Shown: positions 17,209-26,606 of the stretch, one piece after another
Layout of the letters: every line of letters starts with the position of its first letter
Position numbering within the stretch: position 1 is the first letter of the stretch
DNA from: Dasania marina DSM 21967
Lineage (GTDB): Bacteria > Pseudomonadota > Gammaproteobacteria > Pseudomonadales > Dasaniaceae
Assembly (NCBI RefSeq): GCF_000373485.1
Contig: NZ_KB891588.1
Coordinates: 92,575 to 156,574, forward strand
Reading direction: 5' to 3'
Length of the DNA: 64,000 nt
Made by a program: the position numbers and the translations under genes
The notes under the pieces: generated by a model
Told to the model about the DNA's origin: nothing
The model's database searches: none
The model's input: the letters and a program-made list of their open reading frames with translations, nothing else

Positions 17209-17394
17209 ATGGATATTATTTACTTACTTATACCTATTGCCTTAATTTTTACCGCCATCGCGGTAAAACTGTTTTTTTGGGCGGTAGACAGCAAACAATT
17301 TGATGACCTAGATTCTGCCGGCCAGCAAATTTTGTTTGATGACCAGCCTAAAAAAAGCGACAGCAGCAAAACCGAAAACGATAACCATGACTGA
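17209..17394 (+). CDS. ccoS: cbb3 oxidase maturation protein CcoS
   Basis: A 61-residue protein with one N-terminal membrane helix (IIYLLIPIALIFTAIAVKLF) and the CcoS hallmark FFWAVDSKQFDDLDSAGQQI. CcoS is needed for haem and copper cofactor insertion into cbb3 oxidase. It lies 4 bp after ccoI and overlaps the following gene by 8 bp. Confidence 0.94.
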   Translation: MDIIYLLIPIALIFTAIAVKLFFWAVDSKQFDDLDSAGQQILFDDQPKKSDSSKTENDNHD

Positions 17395-18154
17395 GCTAAC
17401 ACTAACTATCAACACACTGTTTGCCGATCATCTATTTATAGGTTTGCTAAGCTCAGCATTTTTACTGGGCATTATGGGCAGCAGCCACTGCCTAGGCATG
17501 TGCGGCGGTATTAGTGCTGCCTTGGGCTTCCAACCCGGCCAAGGCTATGGCCGCATACTGGCCTATAACGTCGGCCGTATTAGCACCTACACCTTAATAG
17601 GTTTAATCGCTGGTATGGTGGGCGGCAGTATCACCCTAGCCCTACCACTATTGGGCCCGGTGTTAAGAACCTTAGCCGGATTATTATTAATCGCCATGGG
17701 TTTGTATATTGCGGGCTGGTGGATGGGGCTAACGCAACTGGAAAAAATCGGTGGCGGGCTGTGGCGCAAAGTGCAGCCCCTCACTCAAAAACTGCTGCCG
17801 ATACACAGCAGCGGCCAAGCTTTACAGCTGGGTTTGCTATGGGGCTTATTACCCTGCGGGTTAATTTATTCAACCTTAAGCTGGGCGTTAGCCACAGCTA
17901 ACGGCCTACAATCAGCGCTGTTAATGCTGGCCTTTGGCTTAGGCACCTTACCCTCTATGCTTATCAGCGGCTTGGCCGGTAAAAAAGTGTTGAGTTTTTT
18001 GCGACAACAAAAAATGCGCGCCATTGCCGCAGTGCTAATGATAGCTCTAGGTATTATTACCGCTGTAACACCTTGGCAACACGCGGGCCATCACCAACAC
18101 GGCGGCCAGCAAGCAACGCCAACAACTATGGAACACGACCACAGTCATCATTAG
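17387..18154 (+). CDS. UreH/SafE-like transmembrane protein with His-rich tail
   Basis: A 256-residue polytopic protein of the sulfite exporter TauE/SafE, UreH-like transmembrane family, which often follows ccoS. It has about six helices, a cysteine motif GSSHCLGMCGG (C35, C39) in the first helix and a second Cys in WGLLPCGLIYS. The last 25 residues are rich in His (HAGHHQHGG, EHDHSHH) and may bind metal. The ATG at 17387 overlaps ccoS by 8 bp; an ORF start at 17336 is rejected as deep inside ccoS. Position and Cys/His content suggest a role in copper handling for the oxidase; this is inference. Confidence 0.85.
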   Translation: MTELTLTINTLFADHLFIGLLSSAFLLGIMGSSHCLGMCGGISAALGFQPGQGYGRILAYNVGRISTYTLIGLIAGMVGGSITLALPLLGPVLRTLAGLLLIAMGLYIAGWWMGLTQLEKIGGGLWRKVQPLTQKLLPIHSSGQALQLGLLWGLLPCGLIYSTLSWALATANGLQSALLMLAFGLGTLPSMLISGLAGKKVLSFLRQQKMRAIAAVLMIALGIITAVTPWQHAGHHQHGGQQATPTTMEHDHSHH

Positions 18155-18184
18155 CCGGTTTTTACAGGCACAAAATTACAGACA

Positions 18185-18213
18185 CAAAAAAACCGGCCGC
18201 AGCCGGTTTTTTT
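18185..18213. terminator. Bidirectional Rho-independent terminator
   Basis: An A-run, ACCGGC, loop CGCA, GCCGGT and a T-run give a perfect hairpin with A/T tracts on both sides. It sits between the convergent cco-assembly operon and the DUF481 gene and can terminate both. Confidence 0.93.
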
Positions 18214-18224
18214 AAGCACTTACT

Positions 18225-19067
18225 TTAGAATGCATACGATAAGCTGACGATTGTTTCAGTATCGGCATGCTTAGTTTCTATAGGCACCACGTCGGTATAC
18301 TTCACTTTATAACTAAGTTTTAATGCCAAAGAGCTGTTAATTTTCACTTTCAACGCCGTTTCAGATTGGCTAATTGTATTCTCTTCACCAATTTCAGAAG
18401 ACAACGATTGTAGAAAGTTAGCGTTATCGCTAATAGTCCAAGTATACAAAGTCGCGATACGAATTATGGCTTCATCCTGATCCTCTTCTAGTATCATCTC
18501 CGCAGGGTTAGCTTCTATTTTGCTAACCCTATAACCCACACCAGCCTCAAGATCCCAAACCATATTTTCGGCGCTAAGTAAATTGCGACCCAAACCGACT
18601 ATCGCAGAGGCTTGGTAATCGTAGCCGCTAAAATGATCATCGGTATATGACAGCATGCCGAAATAATAGCTTTTTTCCGTAAAATTATAGCTGAGCTTAT
18701 CGTAGGCATAATATTTTTCAGCAGTGCGTATATCATCTTTTACAGACGATAAACCTTCAGCATGGATAATATTTTTCCAGGCATTTTCTTTGCGAGTCAG
18801 GTGTACGCTACCACTGGTAGTGGTTTCTTCGGTGTTGCCTGATAAATTGATATAGCTAGCATCTATCTCGCCAGACCAGAGCTTTTCTTTTTTAGGTTGC
18901 TGAACGGTAACAGTTGCAGGCGCACAAGCCGCGTTTGCAACGGCCACCACAGCCTCACAACCCACACTTTCTGATTTAGTTTCGACAGCCGCCTCTTCAG
19001 CACTGGCTTGCATAGCCACAGCACTGGCTAGCGCCGCTGAGATAAAAACGATGTGGTTCTTGTTCAT
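18225..19067 (-). CDS. DUF481 (YdiY-like) outer-membrane beta-barrel protein
   Basis: A 280-residue exported protein. A signal peptide (ending near MQASAEE) is followed by a 30-residue linker with two cysteines. A DUF481 barrel begins at LWSGEIDASYINLSGNTEETT; alternating hydrophobic strands end in the terminal Phe (SLSYAF) typical of BAM substrates. The family, called salt-induced outer membrane protein or YdiY, has no firm function. It is a single-gene unit with its own promoter region to the right (19068-19310, no other feature seen there) and a shared terminator on the left. Confidence 0.85.
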   Translation of the reverse strand: MNKNHIVFISAALASAVAMQASAEEAAVETKSESVGCEAVVAVANAACAPATVTVQQPKKEKLWSGEIDASYINLSGNTEETTTSGSVHLTRKENAWKNIIHAEGLSSVKDDIRTAEKYYAYDKLSYNFTEKSYYFGMLSYTDDHFSGYDYQASAIVGLGRNLLSAENMVWDLEAGVGYRVSKIEANPAEMILEEDQDEAIIRIATLYTWTISDNANFLQSLSSEIGEENTISQSETALKVKINSSLALKLSYKVKYTDVVPIETKHADTETIVSLSYAF

Positions 19068-19310
19068 GGATTTACCCTATTTGCATCTCGTTATAATCAA
19101 AAACACCGCTCCAATTTAAGCTGCTATATAGTCATAACACTCAAATATATTATTAGCCCACATCAGTAAGGCCGCTTAAAAAACTCAGTTTTAGGAGCGT
19201 ATTAAATAAAGAGAGCATGATAATCGACCGCTATTGTTATGTCGATGTAGCTACAAAAAATATCTGTATGCATTAACCCCCGCACACTATACCTAAAACG
19301 ATAGCCAGAG

Positions 19311-20207
19311 CTATGGCCACAACCAAGCCGCCCCTCTTACGCCGCTGGCGTCACCATGGTGGGCAGGCTGCAATTGCGTGAGCACCTCATCGTTAAACAC
19401 ATACTCACCCCATAGCTGCGGGACTTGTTGATACAGACTGGGTGTTTTTGACATGCCGCCCCCTAAAACAATCACATCGGGGTCGACTATATTAATCACC
19501 AGCGCCAACGCCATAGCTAGTTGCTGCTGGTAATCAGCCAAAGCTTGCCCGGCAAGTTGATCGCCTTGCTCGGCCAACGTCACTATCTGATCTGCTGCTA
19601 ACTGCCGCGAGCTAATACGCTTAAAAGTTTCCGTTAAACCCGGCCCCGACAAATAGGTTTCTATGCAATCACAGCGGCCGCAATAACAGACGCGACCCGC
19701 CAGCTCTGGTTTTATAGCCGCAGCCGGCAGAGGGTTATGCCCCCACTCACCCGCTATATGATTAGCGCCGGTAAGCAGCTGCTGCTTAACCACCAGGCCG
19801 CCACCCACACCGGTACCCAAAATCACCCCAAACACGACTGCAGCATTAACGGCGGCACCATCTACCGCCTCGCTTAAGGCAAAACAGTTAGCATCGTTAG
19901 CGATGCGCACAGGTCTGCCTAGCAGGACCTCTATATCGGCTTGCAGGTATTGGCCATTCAAACAGGTGGAGTTGCAGTTTTTCATGGCGCCAGTTAACGC
20001 CGAAGGGCTGCCCGGTGTGCCTAGCCCTACCGTACAGGTTTGTTGCAGCTCAGCTTCAGCCTGAGCAACCAAGGCTTTGATGCTGTTAAGGGTGGCCGCG
20101 TAATCCCCTTGTGGGGTGGCGACACGCTGGCAGAATACTTTTTGATGTAGGCTATCGAAGGCAGCCACTTCTATTTTGCTGCCGCCTAGGTCTATACCTA
20201 TATGCAT
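19311..20207 (-). CDS. ROK family sugar kinase (fructokinase/N-acetylglucosamine kinase-like)
   Basis: A 298-residue ROK kinase: N-terminal ATP-binding IGIDLGGSKIE, catalytic D105 in RIANDANCF, GTGVGGGLV, then the zinc site H157 (GEWGHNP) with C174, C176, C179 and C181 (CYCGRCDCIE). The usual ROK zinc motif is CxCGxxGCxE, so Asp replaces the Gly here. The family phosphorylates fructose, mannose, glucose or N-acetylglucosamine at C6; the exact sugar cannot be fixed from sequence. Being beside ampE-ampD, a role in amino-sugar recycling is tempting but unproven. Confidence 0.88.
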   Translation of the reverse strand: MHIGIDLGGSKIEVAAFDSLHQKVFCQRVATPQGDYAATLNSIKALVAQAEAELQQTCTVGLGTPGSPSALTGAMKNCNSTCLNGQYLQADIEVLLGRPVRIANDANCFALSEAVDGAAVNAAVVFGVILGTGVGGGLVVKQQLLTGANHIAGEWGHNPLPAAAIKPELAGRVCYCGRCDCIETYLSGPGLTETFKRISSRQLAADQIVTLAEQGDQLAGQALADYQQQLAMALALVINIVDPDVIVLGGGMSKTPSLYQQVPQLWGEYVFNDEVLTQLQPAHHGDASGVRGAAWLWP

Positions 20208-20250
20208 GACATTTACGCCCGACGTTAAACCCGAAGTTAAATCAGAGACG

Positions 20251-21156
20251 CTATAAAATGAGCTGTAATAGGGCGATAACGACCAGCCAACACATCACAC
20301 TACGCGATAGCAGCCCTTGCACCGCGCTAATTTCACGCTCGCCCTGCGCTATGGCTTGGTCTTGTTCGCTGGATAAATCCGCTTGGTTATCGTCATATAA
20401 AGCAGCCATGGCACAGCTATCCAGTAATTCTGGCAATGGTTTATTATCGGTACCTTGGCTGACCAAGTACTGAGCCGTGGTTTCAAAGCGGCCAGTAAGG
20501 GCAAAAGCGCCTGCCAACAAACGCGCTGGCAGCCAATCTAAATAATGGGTAACTTGCAGTGCTTGTTGTTGCAATGTCTCGCTAGGTGCCTGCTCGCTAT
20601 CGGCTGGCTGTGCTTGGGTCTGGGATGGCAACACCATACGCCCCGCTAAGTAACACAGCCTATAAGCTAAGGCGCCAGCTGGGCCTAACACTAAAAACCA
20701 AAACACCACCGCAAACCAGCGCTGATAACCTTCATACAACATAGCGGCACGCACCTTGTTGTGCAGAGTCTGGGGATTGTCTATGGCTTCATTTTGGCTA
20801 AAGTCGCCTATGGCGGTGGCTTTTTGATAGGCGGATTCAAAGTTGCCCGCCCGCCAGCTCATCAAGTAGTGATCTATAGCTTCGTTAAACTCACCACGGC
20901 CCAAGCTATACAGCAATACCCATACGTAGAGCACCAATGACAGTAAGCCCAATAAAACATCGTCTAGCAGTAAATCCAGCATGGCAACAGCCAGCAGCGG
21001 TAACACAACTACGAAGCTCAAACTGATCGCGGGGTTAGCGATTTTGTCGCTGACCAACTGCGCCCATTGCTGCAACCACGCGTCTTGATGCACAGACTTG
21101 AGCGAGCCCCATAATTGCAAAATAGCCAGCACTATCAAAACGGAAAAAAAGATCAT
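20251..21156 (-). CDS. ampE: AmpE family inner-membrane protein
   Basis: A 301-residue polytopic protein with hydrophobic segments at the N-terminus, near residues 50-85, around 160-185 and at the extreme C-terminus. AmpE is encoded beside AmpD in many gammaproteobacteria and is linked to beta-lactamase induction and cell-wall signalling; its biochemical role is unclear. The ATG at 21156 overlaps the ampD stop (TCATGA), has GGAG upstream and gives an N-terminus like known AmpE. The start at 21189 would add 11 residues inside ampD and is rejected. Confidence 0.88.
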   Translation of the reverse strand: MIFFSVLIVLAILQLWGSLKSVHQDAWLQQWAQLVSDKIANPAISLSFVVVLPLLAVAMLDLLLDDVLLGLLSLVLYVWVLLYSLGRGEFNEAIDHYLMSWRAGNFESAYQKATAIGDFSQNEAIDNPQTLHNKVRAAMLYEGYQRWFAVVFWFLVLGPAGALAYRLCYLAGRMVLPSQTQAQPADSEQAPSETLQQQALQVTHYLDWLPARLLAGAFALTGRFETTAQYLVSQGTDNKPLPELLDSCAMAALYDDNQADLSSEQDQAIAQGEREISAVQGLLSRSVMCWLVVIALLQLIL

Positions 21157-21752
21157 GACAACTCCAATAATTGATAAAAATAAGGCCAATCAAAGGCCGG
21201 GCCGGGATCGGTTTTGCGACCGGGGGCAATTGTACTATGCCCCGTGATTCTGTCTTTAGTAATAGCCGGGTAATGAGCCTGTAAATAGCGACTCAGCTCG
21301 GCCAATTTTTCATATTGCGCCTGAGTATAGGCAATATCGTCGGCACCCTCTAGTTCTATCCCTACACTGTAGTCATTACAGTTGACTACGCCGGCGAAAC
21401 TGGACTGGCCAGCATGCCAGGCGCGTTGATCAAAGGGTACAAATTGGCAGACTTCACCCGCTCTATTAATAAACAGATGGGCGGAAACCTGTACCCGCTC
21501 TAGGTCGTGGAAGCTGGGGTGGGCTTGGCAGTCTAGGCAATTGGTAAACAGCTGCTCTACGTAGGGGGTAGCAAACTCGCCGGCGGGCAAGCTGATATTG
21601 TGTATCACTAATAAGCTGATGGTTTGCGGGACGGGGCGGGCATTGTAGTTGGGCGATGGATTATGCCGGCAAGTGGCGGTTTCGGCCAGCCAATGGCCTT
21701 GGCATTTCGGTGTACTCAAGTGCAGCTCCCTGTTTTTATTGGGAGGAATCAT
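21153..21752 (-). CDS. ampD: 1,6-anhydro-N-acetylmuramyl-L-alanine amidase AmpD
   Basis: AmpD is the cytosolic zinc amidase that cuts the stem peptide from 1,6-anhydroMurNAc during peptidoglycan recycling; its loss induces AmpC beta-lactamase in AmpR systems. The 199-residue protein has zinc ligands H51 (LLVIHNISLP), H172 and D182 (GHSTIAPGRKTDPGPAF) and the family block VSAHLFINRAGEVCQFV. It overlaps ampE by 4 bp. With ampG at 56.9 kb, the window holds three recycling genes. No ampC or ampR is present here. Confidence 0.96.
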   Translation of the reverse strand: MIPPNKNRELHLSTPKCQGHWLAETATCRHNPSPNYNARPVPQTISLLVIHNISLPAGEFATPYVEQLFTNCLDCQAHPSFHDLERVQVSAHLFINRAGEVCQFVPFDQRAWHAGQSSFAGVVNCNDYSVGIELEGADDIAYTQAQYEKLAELSRYLQAHYPAITKDRITGHSTIAPGRKTDPGPAFDWPYFYQLLELS

Positions 21753-21852
21753 ACACCCTATTGCGCGCTATTCACCAGCACCGGCTATCGTAAGGCTTAA
21801 CAGGCTAGCGCGAGAATTAACCCGTTGGCATGAGAGCTAACTTGTATGAGAG

Positions 21853-24276
21853 CTAAGAAGAACCCTGCGCTTTCATCTCGCGCAGGTTACCTATTACCGA
21901 CTCTAGCGCTCTATCAAATAGCAGGCCATCGTCTAGCAGCGACACCTCGCCCTCATCCACAGCCTGTGCCAAGCCCGCTTTAGTGCGCTCAGCGACTTTA
22001 ATTCCGGCGCGATTCACAAAGATATATTTGCCAGTGCCGCGAATAATGGCAGCCAAGCGGCAGCGCAGTTTAGAACCATCGTCTTGTACTATCTCCAGCC
22101 AATTGCCTACCGCCAACTGGTCTACGCGGTGATTGCTATGGGTAGCGACGGTATTGGCCGACTGCTCAGCCACGGCTGTGTCACTGTCTTCACCAAAACC
22201 TTCTAGGTCGTCCAACTCATCTAGCTCGGCCATCAATTTATCATTACTGGCACCGGCGGCTGATTGTTTTCTACCTTCTAACAGCTGATCTAGGGTTTGC
22301 TCACCACGGGCTTGAATGAGCTCGTCAGCACTGGTTGGCTGGGCTGGGCTTGGTACAGCCGCCGGCTCATCCACTATAGGTAATTCGGCCCCAAGCTCGA
22401 CGTCTGTGTTAACGCTAGGCGCTGGCTCATCAGCCTCGCTAGCTTGCGGCGACAAGGTCGGTATGTTTTGCGCCGCCTCGGCCAGAGGTTGTTTTAATTG
22501 GGCTAGGTGTATATTTTCCAGCTCGTCAAACAAACTGTTCATTTCAAAGGGATTAAAGGCGACTTGGGTTAGCCCTTTACGCAGAGCGTTGAGTAATCCG
22601 GGTATTAGCTGTAGTAAGCGCTTACGGTCATCACTGGCGCTCATGGCCGACACGCTCCACAATAAGTCATCAACTACCTGCACGGCCTCGGTCCATGCGT
22701 GGCTATCCTGCCCCTCTTTGAGACTGATAAGAAACAGTACGTTGCTCCAAGCATCTTGCAGTAGCGTCATGATCGCGGGTGGTAGATCGACGCCCTGTAA
22801 TTTATCTTGCAGCAGTTGTTTAACCGCGGCTCTAGCTAGCTCTGACTTGGCCTTGCCGTCTTCGGCATCTAGCGTGCGCTGTTCAATGAGGCTGGCGCGA
22901 CGACGCTCCAACTCTAAAAAGGCGGTAAAGTCTGCCAAAATATCGTCAAACAACTCGGTATCATTATCAAAACCTTCCAGCAAATTGTCGACGATGGCGC
23001 CTATTTTTTTATAGAGCGGGTCGCGTTCCAGCTGCTGAGGCTCCTGCCAACCTAACGCGGCGGTGGCCATGGCATTGAGCAGTTTGCGGGCGGGATGACC
23101 GCCGCGGCTAAAAAAGCTTTTATCCTGCATCGCTATACGCACTATCGGTATTTGCATGCGCGATAATTGTGTTTTGATGGGGGCGGCGAGGTTTCTATCC
23201 TCTAATACAAATTGAAATAGCATGGACACGAGGTTAATGGTGTCGTCATCCACTTGCCCTATGCTGAGGGCTTGGCCAGGCATGCGCTCCATACATAAAC
23301 TGTTTAACGCTTGCTGTATATCCAATTGCACCGCGGCGCTATTCTCTGCAGCCTGATGCGCGACTTGATGCTGTACCAGCTGCAGCAACGCCATTAAGCT
23401 ATCATGCGGTATTTGTGGGGCTTCGCCGGTCGCTTGCAAACCTATCGCCTGTTGATTAGCGTTGGCGTGGGGCGCTGCCTTTAATAAGGCCTGCAAATGA
23501 CTAAACACCTCGCTGGCGCTGTTATTAACCGCGCTAGCTTTGGCCACACCGCCGGTTAGATTGGCAGCACTGGCGTCAGCCAAAACCCCTGATTGAATCA
23601 AGTAGCTATTGCAGGCGCTGTAAACCGCGCCCAAGCCCTCTATCACATAGCGATCAAATAATTTAAACAGGACTAGCTTGGTGTTGATGTCCGTCTCGAG
23701 GGTTTCGCAAGCAGCCACAAAGGCCTTACAAATAACGGTGGGGCCCAAAGGGTTGGTTTCGGCGCTGAGCGTTTGCTGCTCACCCAGTAAAGCATTTAAG
23801 CGCGCCATTATCAGCGCTAAGGGTTCCATAAAGGCTTTTTCGGCTTTGTTCACTAAGGAGCTGCTGGCCATAAGCTCTTCTAGCTGATCATGCGCTACCA
23901 AGCTAAGTTCAGCGGCGCTGATTTCATCCTCGCTGCTAGTTTGCGGGCTGGCACTCACTACCGCATAAAACGCCTCATCGATAGTTTTTAAAAAGGTCAG
24001 CTCCATGCCGCGGCGCTTCAACCTCACTTCGCGCATGGACTCAAAATACATATTTTGTGCGGCGTTGCTGTCAGCTTTGTCGGCCATTTCAAACAGGGCG
24101 TCGTCTACATGATCAAATAAGGCCTGCAACAAAGGCATGCAGCTTTGCTGCGCGCGCTCTTTGATATCGACAAAAACAGCAGGCAGTCGCACCTGCATAT
24201 AGGCACTATCTATATAGCCGCTATCTATAGCCACAACCTTTGCCTTGTTTTTTGATGTTAAGCCAAAATTAGCCAT
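21853..24276 (-). CDS. DUF1631 family protein (807 aa)
   Basis: A large soluble protein of the DUF1631 family. The N-terminus has the helical block MADKADSNAAQNMYFESMRE (~residues 61-80). The middle is alpha-helical. A low-complexity acidic/Pro linker (~570-690) precedes a C-terminal module (AVGNWLEIVQDDGSKLRCRL ... KYIFVNRAGIKVAERT) that resembles a small PilZ-like beta-barrel, so cyclic-di-GMP binding is conceivable. That is only a structural impression; the Arg and D/NxSxxG motifs of true PilZ are not evident. The function is unknown. It is transcribed alone, away from the aspartic protease gene; I saw no strong element in the 249 bp between them. Confidence 0.78.
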   Translation of the reverse strand: MANFGLTSKNKAKVVAIDSGYIDSAYMQVRLPAVFVDIKERAQQSCMPLLQALFDHVDDALFEMADKADSNAAQNMYFESMREVRLKRRGMELTFLKTIDEAFYAVVSASPQTSSEDEISAAELSLVAHDQLEELMASSSLVNKAEKAFMEPLALIMARLNALLGEQQTLSAETNPLGPTVICKAFVAACETLETDINTKLVLFKLFDRYVIEGLGAVYSACNSYLIQSGVLADASAANLTGGVAKASAVNNSASEVFSHLQALLKAAPHANANQQAIGLQATGEAPQIPHDSLMALLQLVQHQVAHQAAENSAAVQLDIQQALNSLCMERMPGQALSIGQVDDDTINLVSMLFQFVLEDRNLAAPIKTQLSRMQIPIVRIAMQDKSFFSRGGHPARKLLNAMATAALGWQEPQQLERDPLYKKIGAIVDNLLEGFDNDTELFDDILADFTAFLELERRRASLIEQRTLDAEDGKAKSELARAAVKQLLQDKLQGVDLPPAIMTLLQDAWSNVLFLISLKEGQDSHAWTEAVQVVDDLLWSVSAMSASDDRKRLLQLIPGLLNALRKGLTQVAFNPFEMNSLFDELENIHLAQLKQPLAEAAQNIPTLSPQASEADEPAPSVNTDVELGAELPIVDEPAAVPSPAQPTSADELIQARGEQTLDQLLEGRKQSAAGASNDKLMAELDELDDLEGFGEDSDTAVAEQSANTVATHSNHRVDQLAVGNWLEIVQDDGSKLRCRLAAIIRGTGKYIFVNRAGIKVAERTKAGLAQAVDEGEVSLLDDGLLFDRALESVIGNLREMKAQGSS

Positions 24277-24525
24277 TACTACCCTCGTGATACCGCACTC
24301 CCCCCATCCTTAGAGACAAGAAAAAACCTTATCAACAAGGCATCGGGGTAAAGCTCAATAAATTAGTCTTACTTTGATAGTATAAGATTTAAACCAGAGC
24401 AGCCGCCCCTTTATACGATATCGAGAACCTGATCACAGATACTCCCTATATCGCTATAAACCCTAGTACAATTAGTTATTAAAGCACAGGGATACGCCCG
24501 CTATTAATGTAAACAGCTTAGGTCT

Positions 24526-25038
24526 ATGAATCAGCAATCCTCCCACAGTAAATTAGGCACAGGCATGTACATCATGGCCTGGGTCATCATCATTGCACTA
24601 CTGGGCGCGGGGTTTCAGCAATGGTATGAGGATCAATACAACCCCAATCAACAACCTGACAGCCAATACCAACAAGGGCTTAGGGAAGTCATACTCAAAC
24701 CCAACCACCAGCATCACTACCTAGTCAGCGGCACGATTAACCAGCAGGCCGTGGTGTTTTTATTAGATACCGGTGCCACCCACGTTGCCGTGCCTAGCAG
24801 CCTAGCCCAACGTCTGCAATTAAAACGGGGACGACAGCAGCAGGTAACCACCGCCAATGGCATAGCTACCGCCTATAGCACCGAAATCAACAAGCTCAGT
24901 TTTGGCAACATCACCCTGCGCAATGTTAAAGCCAGCATTAACCCCGGCATGAATGGCGATGTTATTTTGTTGGGCATGAGTGCTCTAAAACAATTAGAAT
25001 TTAGCCAAAAAGGTGATCTGCTAATACTGCGGCAGTAA
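24526..25038 (+). CDS. Membrane-anchored retropepsin-like aspartic protease (clan AA)
   Basis: A 170-residue protein with one N-terminal membrane helix (~residues 13-33) and a periplasmic retropepsin-like domain. The catalytic motif is LLDTGATHVAVP (D81), followed by the second conserved element GMNGDVILLGMSAL. This matches the bacterial TIGR02281-type clan AA proteases, which are predicted to act as dimers because each chain carries one catalytic Asp. The substrate is unknown. nadC starts 51 bp downstream, so the two may be cotranscribed. Confidence 0.88.
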   Translation: MNQQSSHSKLGTGMYIMAWVIIIALLGAGFQQWYEDQYNPNQQPDSQYQQGLREVILKPNHQHHYLVSGTINQQAVVFLLDTGATHVAVPSSLAQRLQLKRGRQQQVTTANGIATAYSTEINKLSFGNITLRNVKASINPGMNGDVILLGMSALKQLEFSQKGDLLILRQ

Positions 25039-25089
25039 ACCTAAGCTGCTAGAATAGTTAACCTTTACTCGCGAAGCATAAACACTGTT

Positions 25090-25929
25090 ATGAGCCTACC
25101 GCATTACGCCCAGCACGATTTAACCAGCACCGTACGCCACGCCTTAGCAGAAGATATAGGCGACGGCGATATTACCGCGCAACTCATCCCCGCTGCTGAG
25201 CAAGCACTAGCCCGTGTTATCACCCGCGAACAAGCCATTATTTGCGGCCAGGCCTGGGTAGACGAGGTGTTCAAACAAGTAGACCCCAGCGTTACCGTTG
25301 ACTGGAAAGTGAGCGACGGCGAACTCGCCCAACCCGATCAAGTGTTATTTGAATTAAGCGGTTCTGCTAGAAGCCTACTCACCGGTGAGCGCGCCGCCCT
25401 CAACTTTTTACAGCTGTTGTCAGGCACCGCTACCACCTGTAAGCATTACGCCGATATAGTCGCGGGCACCACCGTAAAACTCTTAGACACCCGCAAAACC
25501 ATACCCGGCCTGCGCAACGCCCAAAAATACGCCGTGACCCAGGGCGGTTGCTTTAACCACCGCATAGGCCTATACGACGCCTTTTTAATTAAAGAAAACC
25601 ACATCGCAGCCTGCGGCGGCATCAACAACGCCGTTAACACCGCCAAGCAACAAGCCCCAGGCAAGCTGGTAGAAATAGAAGTCGAAAGCCTAGAAGAGTT
25701 AAAACTAGCCTTAGATGCAGGCGCCGATATCGTCATGCTGGACAACTTTACTTTAGCCATGATGCGTGACAGTGTGGCGCTAACCAATGGCAAAGCTAAA
25801 CTAGAAGCCTCGGGCAATGTGACTGATGAAACCTTACTGCCCATTGCCGAGACTGGGGTGGATTATATTTCTATTGGGGGTTTGACTAAGCATTGTCGGG
25901 CTGTTGATTTGTCTATGCGGTTTGTTTAA
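25090..25929 (+). CDS. nadC: Nicotinate-nucleotide pyrophosphorylase (carboxylating)
   Basis: NadC (quinolinate phosphoribosyltransferase) converts quinolinate and PRPP to nicotinate mononucleotide, CO2 and PPi in de novo NAD synthesis. The 279-residue protein shows EDIGDGDIT near the N-terminus, the central [19 protein letters not shown] block that binds quinolinate/PRPP, and C-terminal VMLDNFTL and ASGNVTDET. Its position next to the pilin locus and near ampDE is the classic gammaproteobacterial order. It converges on the pilin genes. The 91-bp gap holds only a short CGCAGC/GCTGCG hairpin (25972-25986) without a T-run. Confidence 0.97.
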   Translation: MSLPHYAQHDLTSTVRHALAEDIGDGDITAQLIPAAEQALARVITREQAIICGQAWVDEVFKQVDPSVTVDWKVSDGELAQPDQVLFELSGSARSLLTGERAALNFLQLLSGTATTCKHYADIVAGTTVKLLDTRKTIPGLRNAQKYAVTQGGCFNHRIGLYDAFLIKENHIAACGGINNAVNTAKQQAPGKLVEIEVESLEELKLALDAGADIVMLDNFTLAMMRDSVALTNGKAKLEASGNVTDETLLPIAETGVDYISIGGLTKHCRAVDLSMRFV

Positions 25930-26020
25930 TAAACCCGCCATGCCCCGAAAGACTGACAATGTTATTACCTACGCAGCCTTGCTGCGCTAGACATCATCAG
26001 AGAAATACCAACCGTAACCA

Positions 26021-26527
26021 TTATCTACATTCCGAAGGTGACAACTGAGCAGGTAATGTTCCAACTGTACCGACAGCAAAAACAGAACCCGCAGAGCGGC
26101 ATCGCCAATTGATAACGCCATTTGCTGGCGTAAACACCACAGTAGCATCAGGCAACAGTGCTGGCGTATTTACTCCTCCCGCAAACGGTGTTAAATATAG
26201 AATTTGCCCTACAGCTGTGCCCACTCGCGCTGTGTATATTATTGCCAGCTCACCTGTTGCTGGATTAATAGTCACATTAGACACGTTAACCGTATCTGTA
26301 AATACTGGCGCATTTGCACTATATCCCGCTGCAGAAAAACGTCCGTTGGCGTGAATTTCCGATACATTTATTTTGAATGGAACAACCAAAACTAGCCCCT
26401 CTGCGGCACGAGTCCGCCTAGTATAATCTTGATATGCAGGCAAAGCAGTTGCGGCCAAAATACCAATTATAGCAATAACTATCATCAACTCGATTAATGT
26501 AAAGCCTCTGTAATGATTAACGCTCAT
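26021..26527 (-). CDS. Type IV pilin, second copy
   Basis: A 168-residue type IVa pilin. The PilD-processed leader is MSVNHYRG, followed by [20 protein letters not shown] with the conserved Glu5. The C-terminal disulfide loop runs from WRCR to SECR. GGAGGTGGG upstream of the ATG at 26527 fixes this start; the longer ORF to 26590 is rejected. It is colinear with and clearly paralogous to the pilin at 27425-27931 (same length, same Cys pair) but diverged through most of the globular domain. It is downstream of the TfpZ-like gene. It may be an alternative or minor pilin. Confidence 0.92.
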   Translation of the reverse strand: MSVNHYRGFTLIELMIVIAIIGILAATALPAYQDYTRRTRAAEGLVLVVPFKINVSEIHANGRFSAAGYSANAPVFTDTVNVSNVTINPATGELAIIYTARVGTAVGQILYLTPFAGGVNTPALLPDATVVFTPANGVINWRCRSAGSVFAVGTVGTLPAQLSPSECR

Positions 26528-26606
26528 ACCCACCTCCACTCGACCCCATTTATAACACCAACAACAATGAATATTAGCTGCCATCAGCATTCACTCTATT
26601 AAACTA

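Noticed and set aside
22316..23014. 232-codon plus-strand ORF inside the DUF1631 gene
   Set aside because: Ser/Leu/Cys-rich shadow on the opposite strand with no SD and no recognisable family; the DUF1631 frame explains the region.
25972..25986. CGCAGC/GCTGCG hairpin as terminator between nadC and the second pilin
   Set aside because: The stem is short, with a 3-nt loop and no T-run on either strand.
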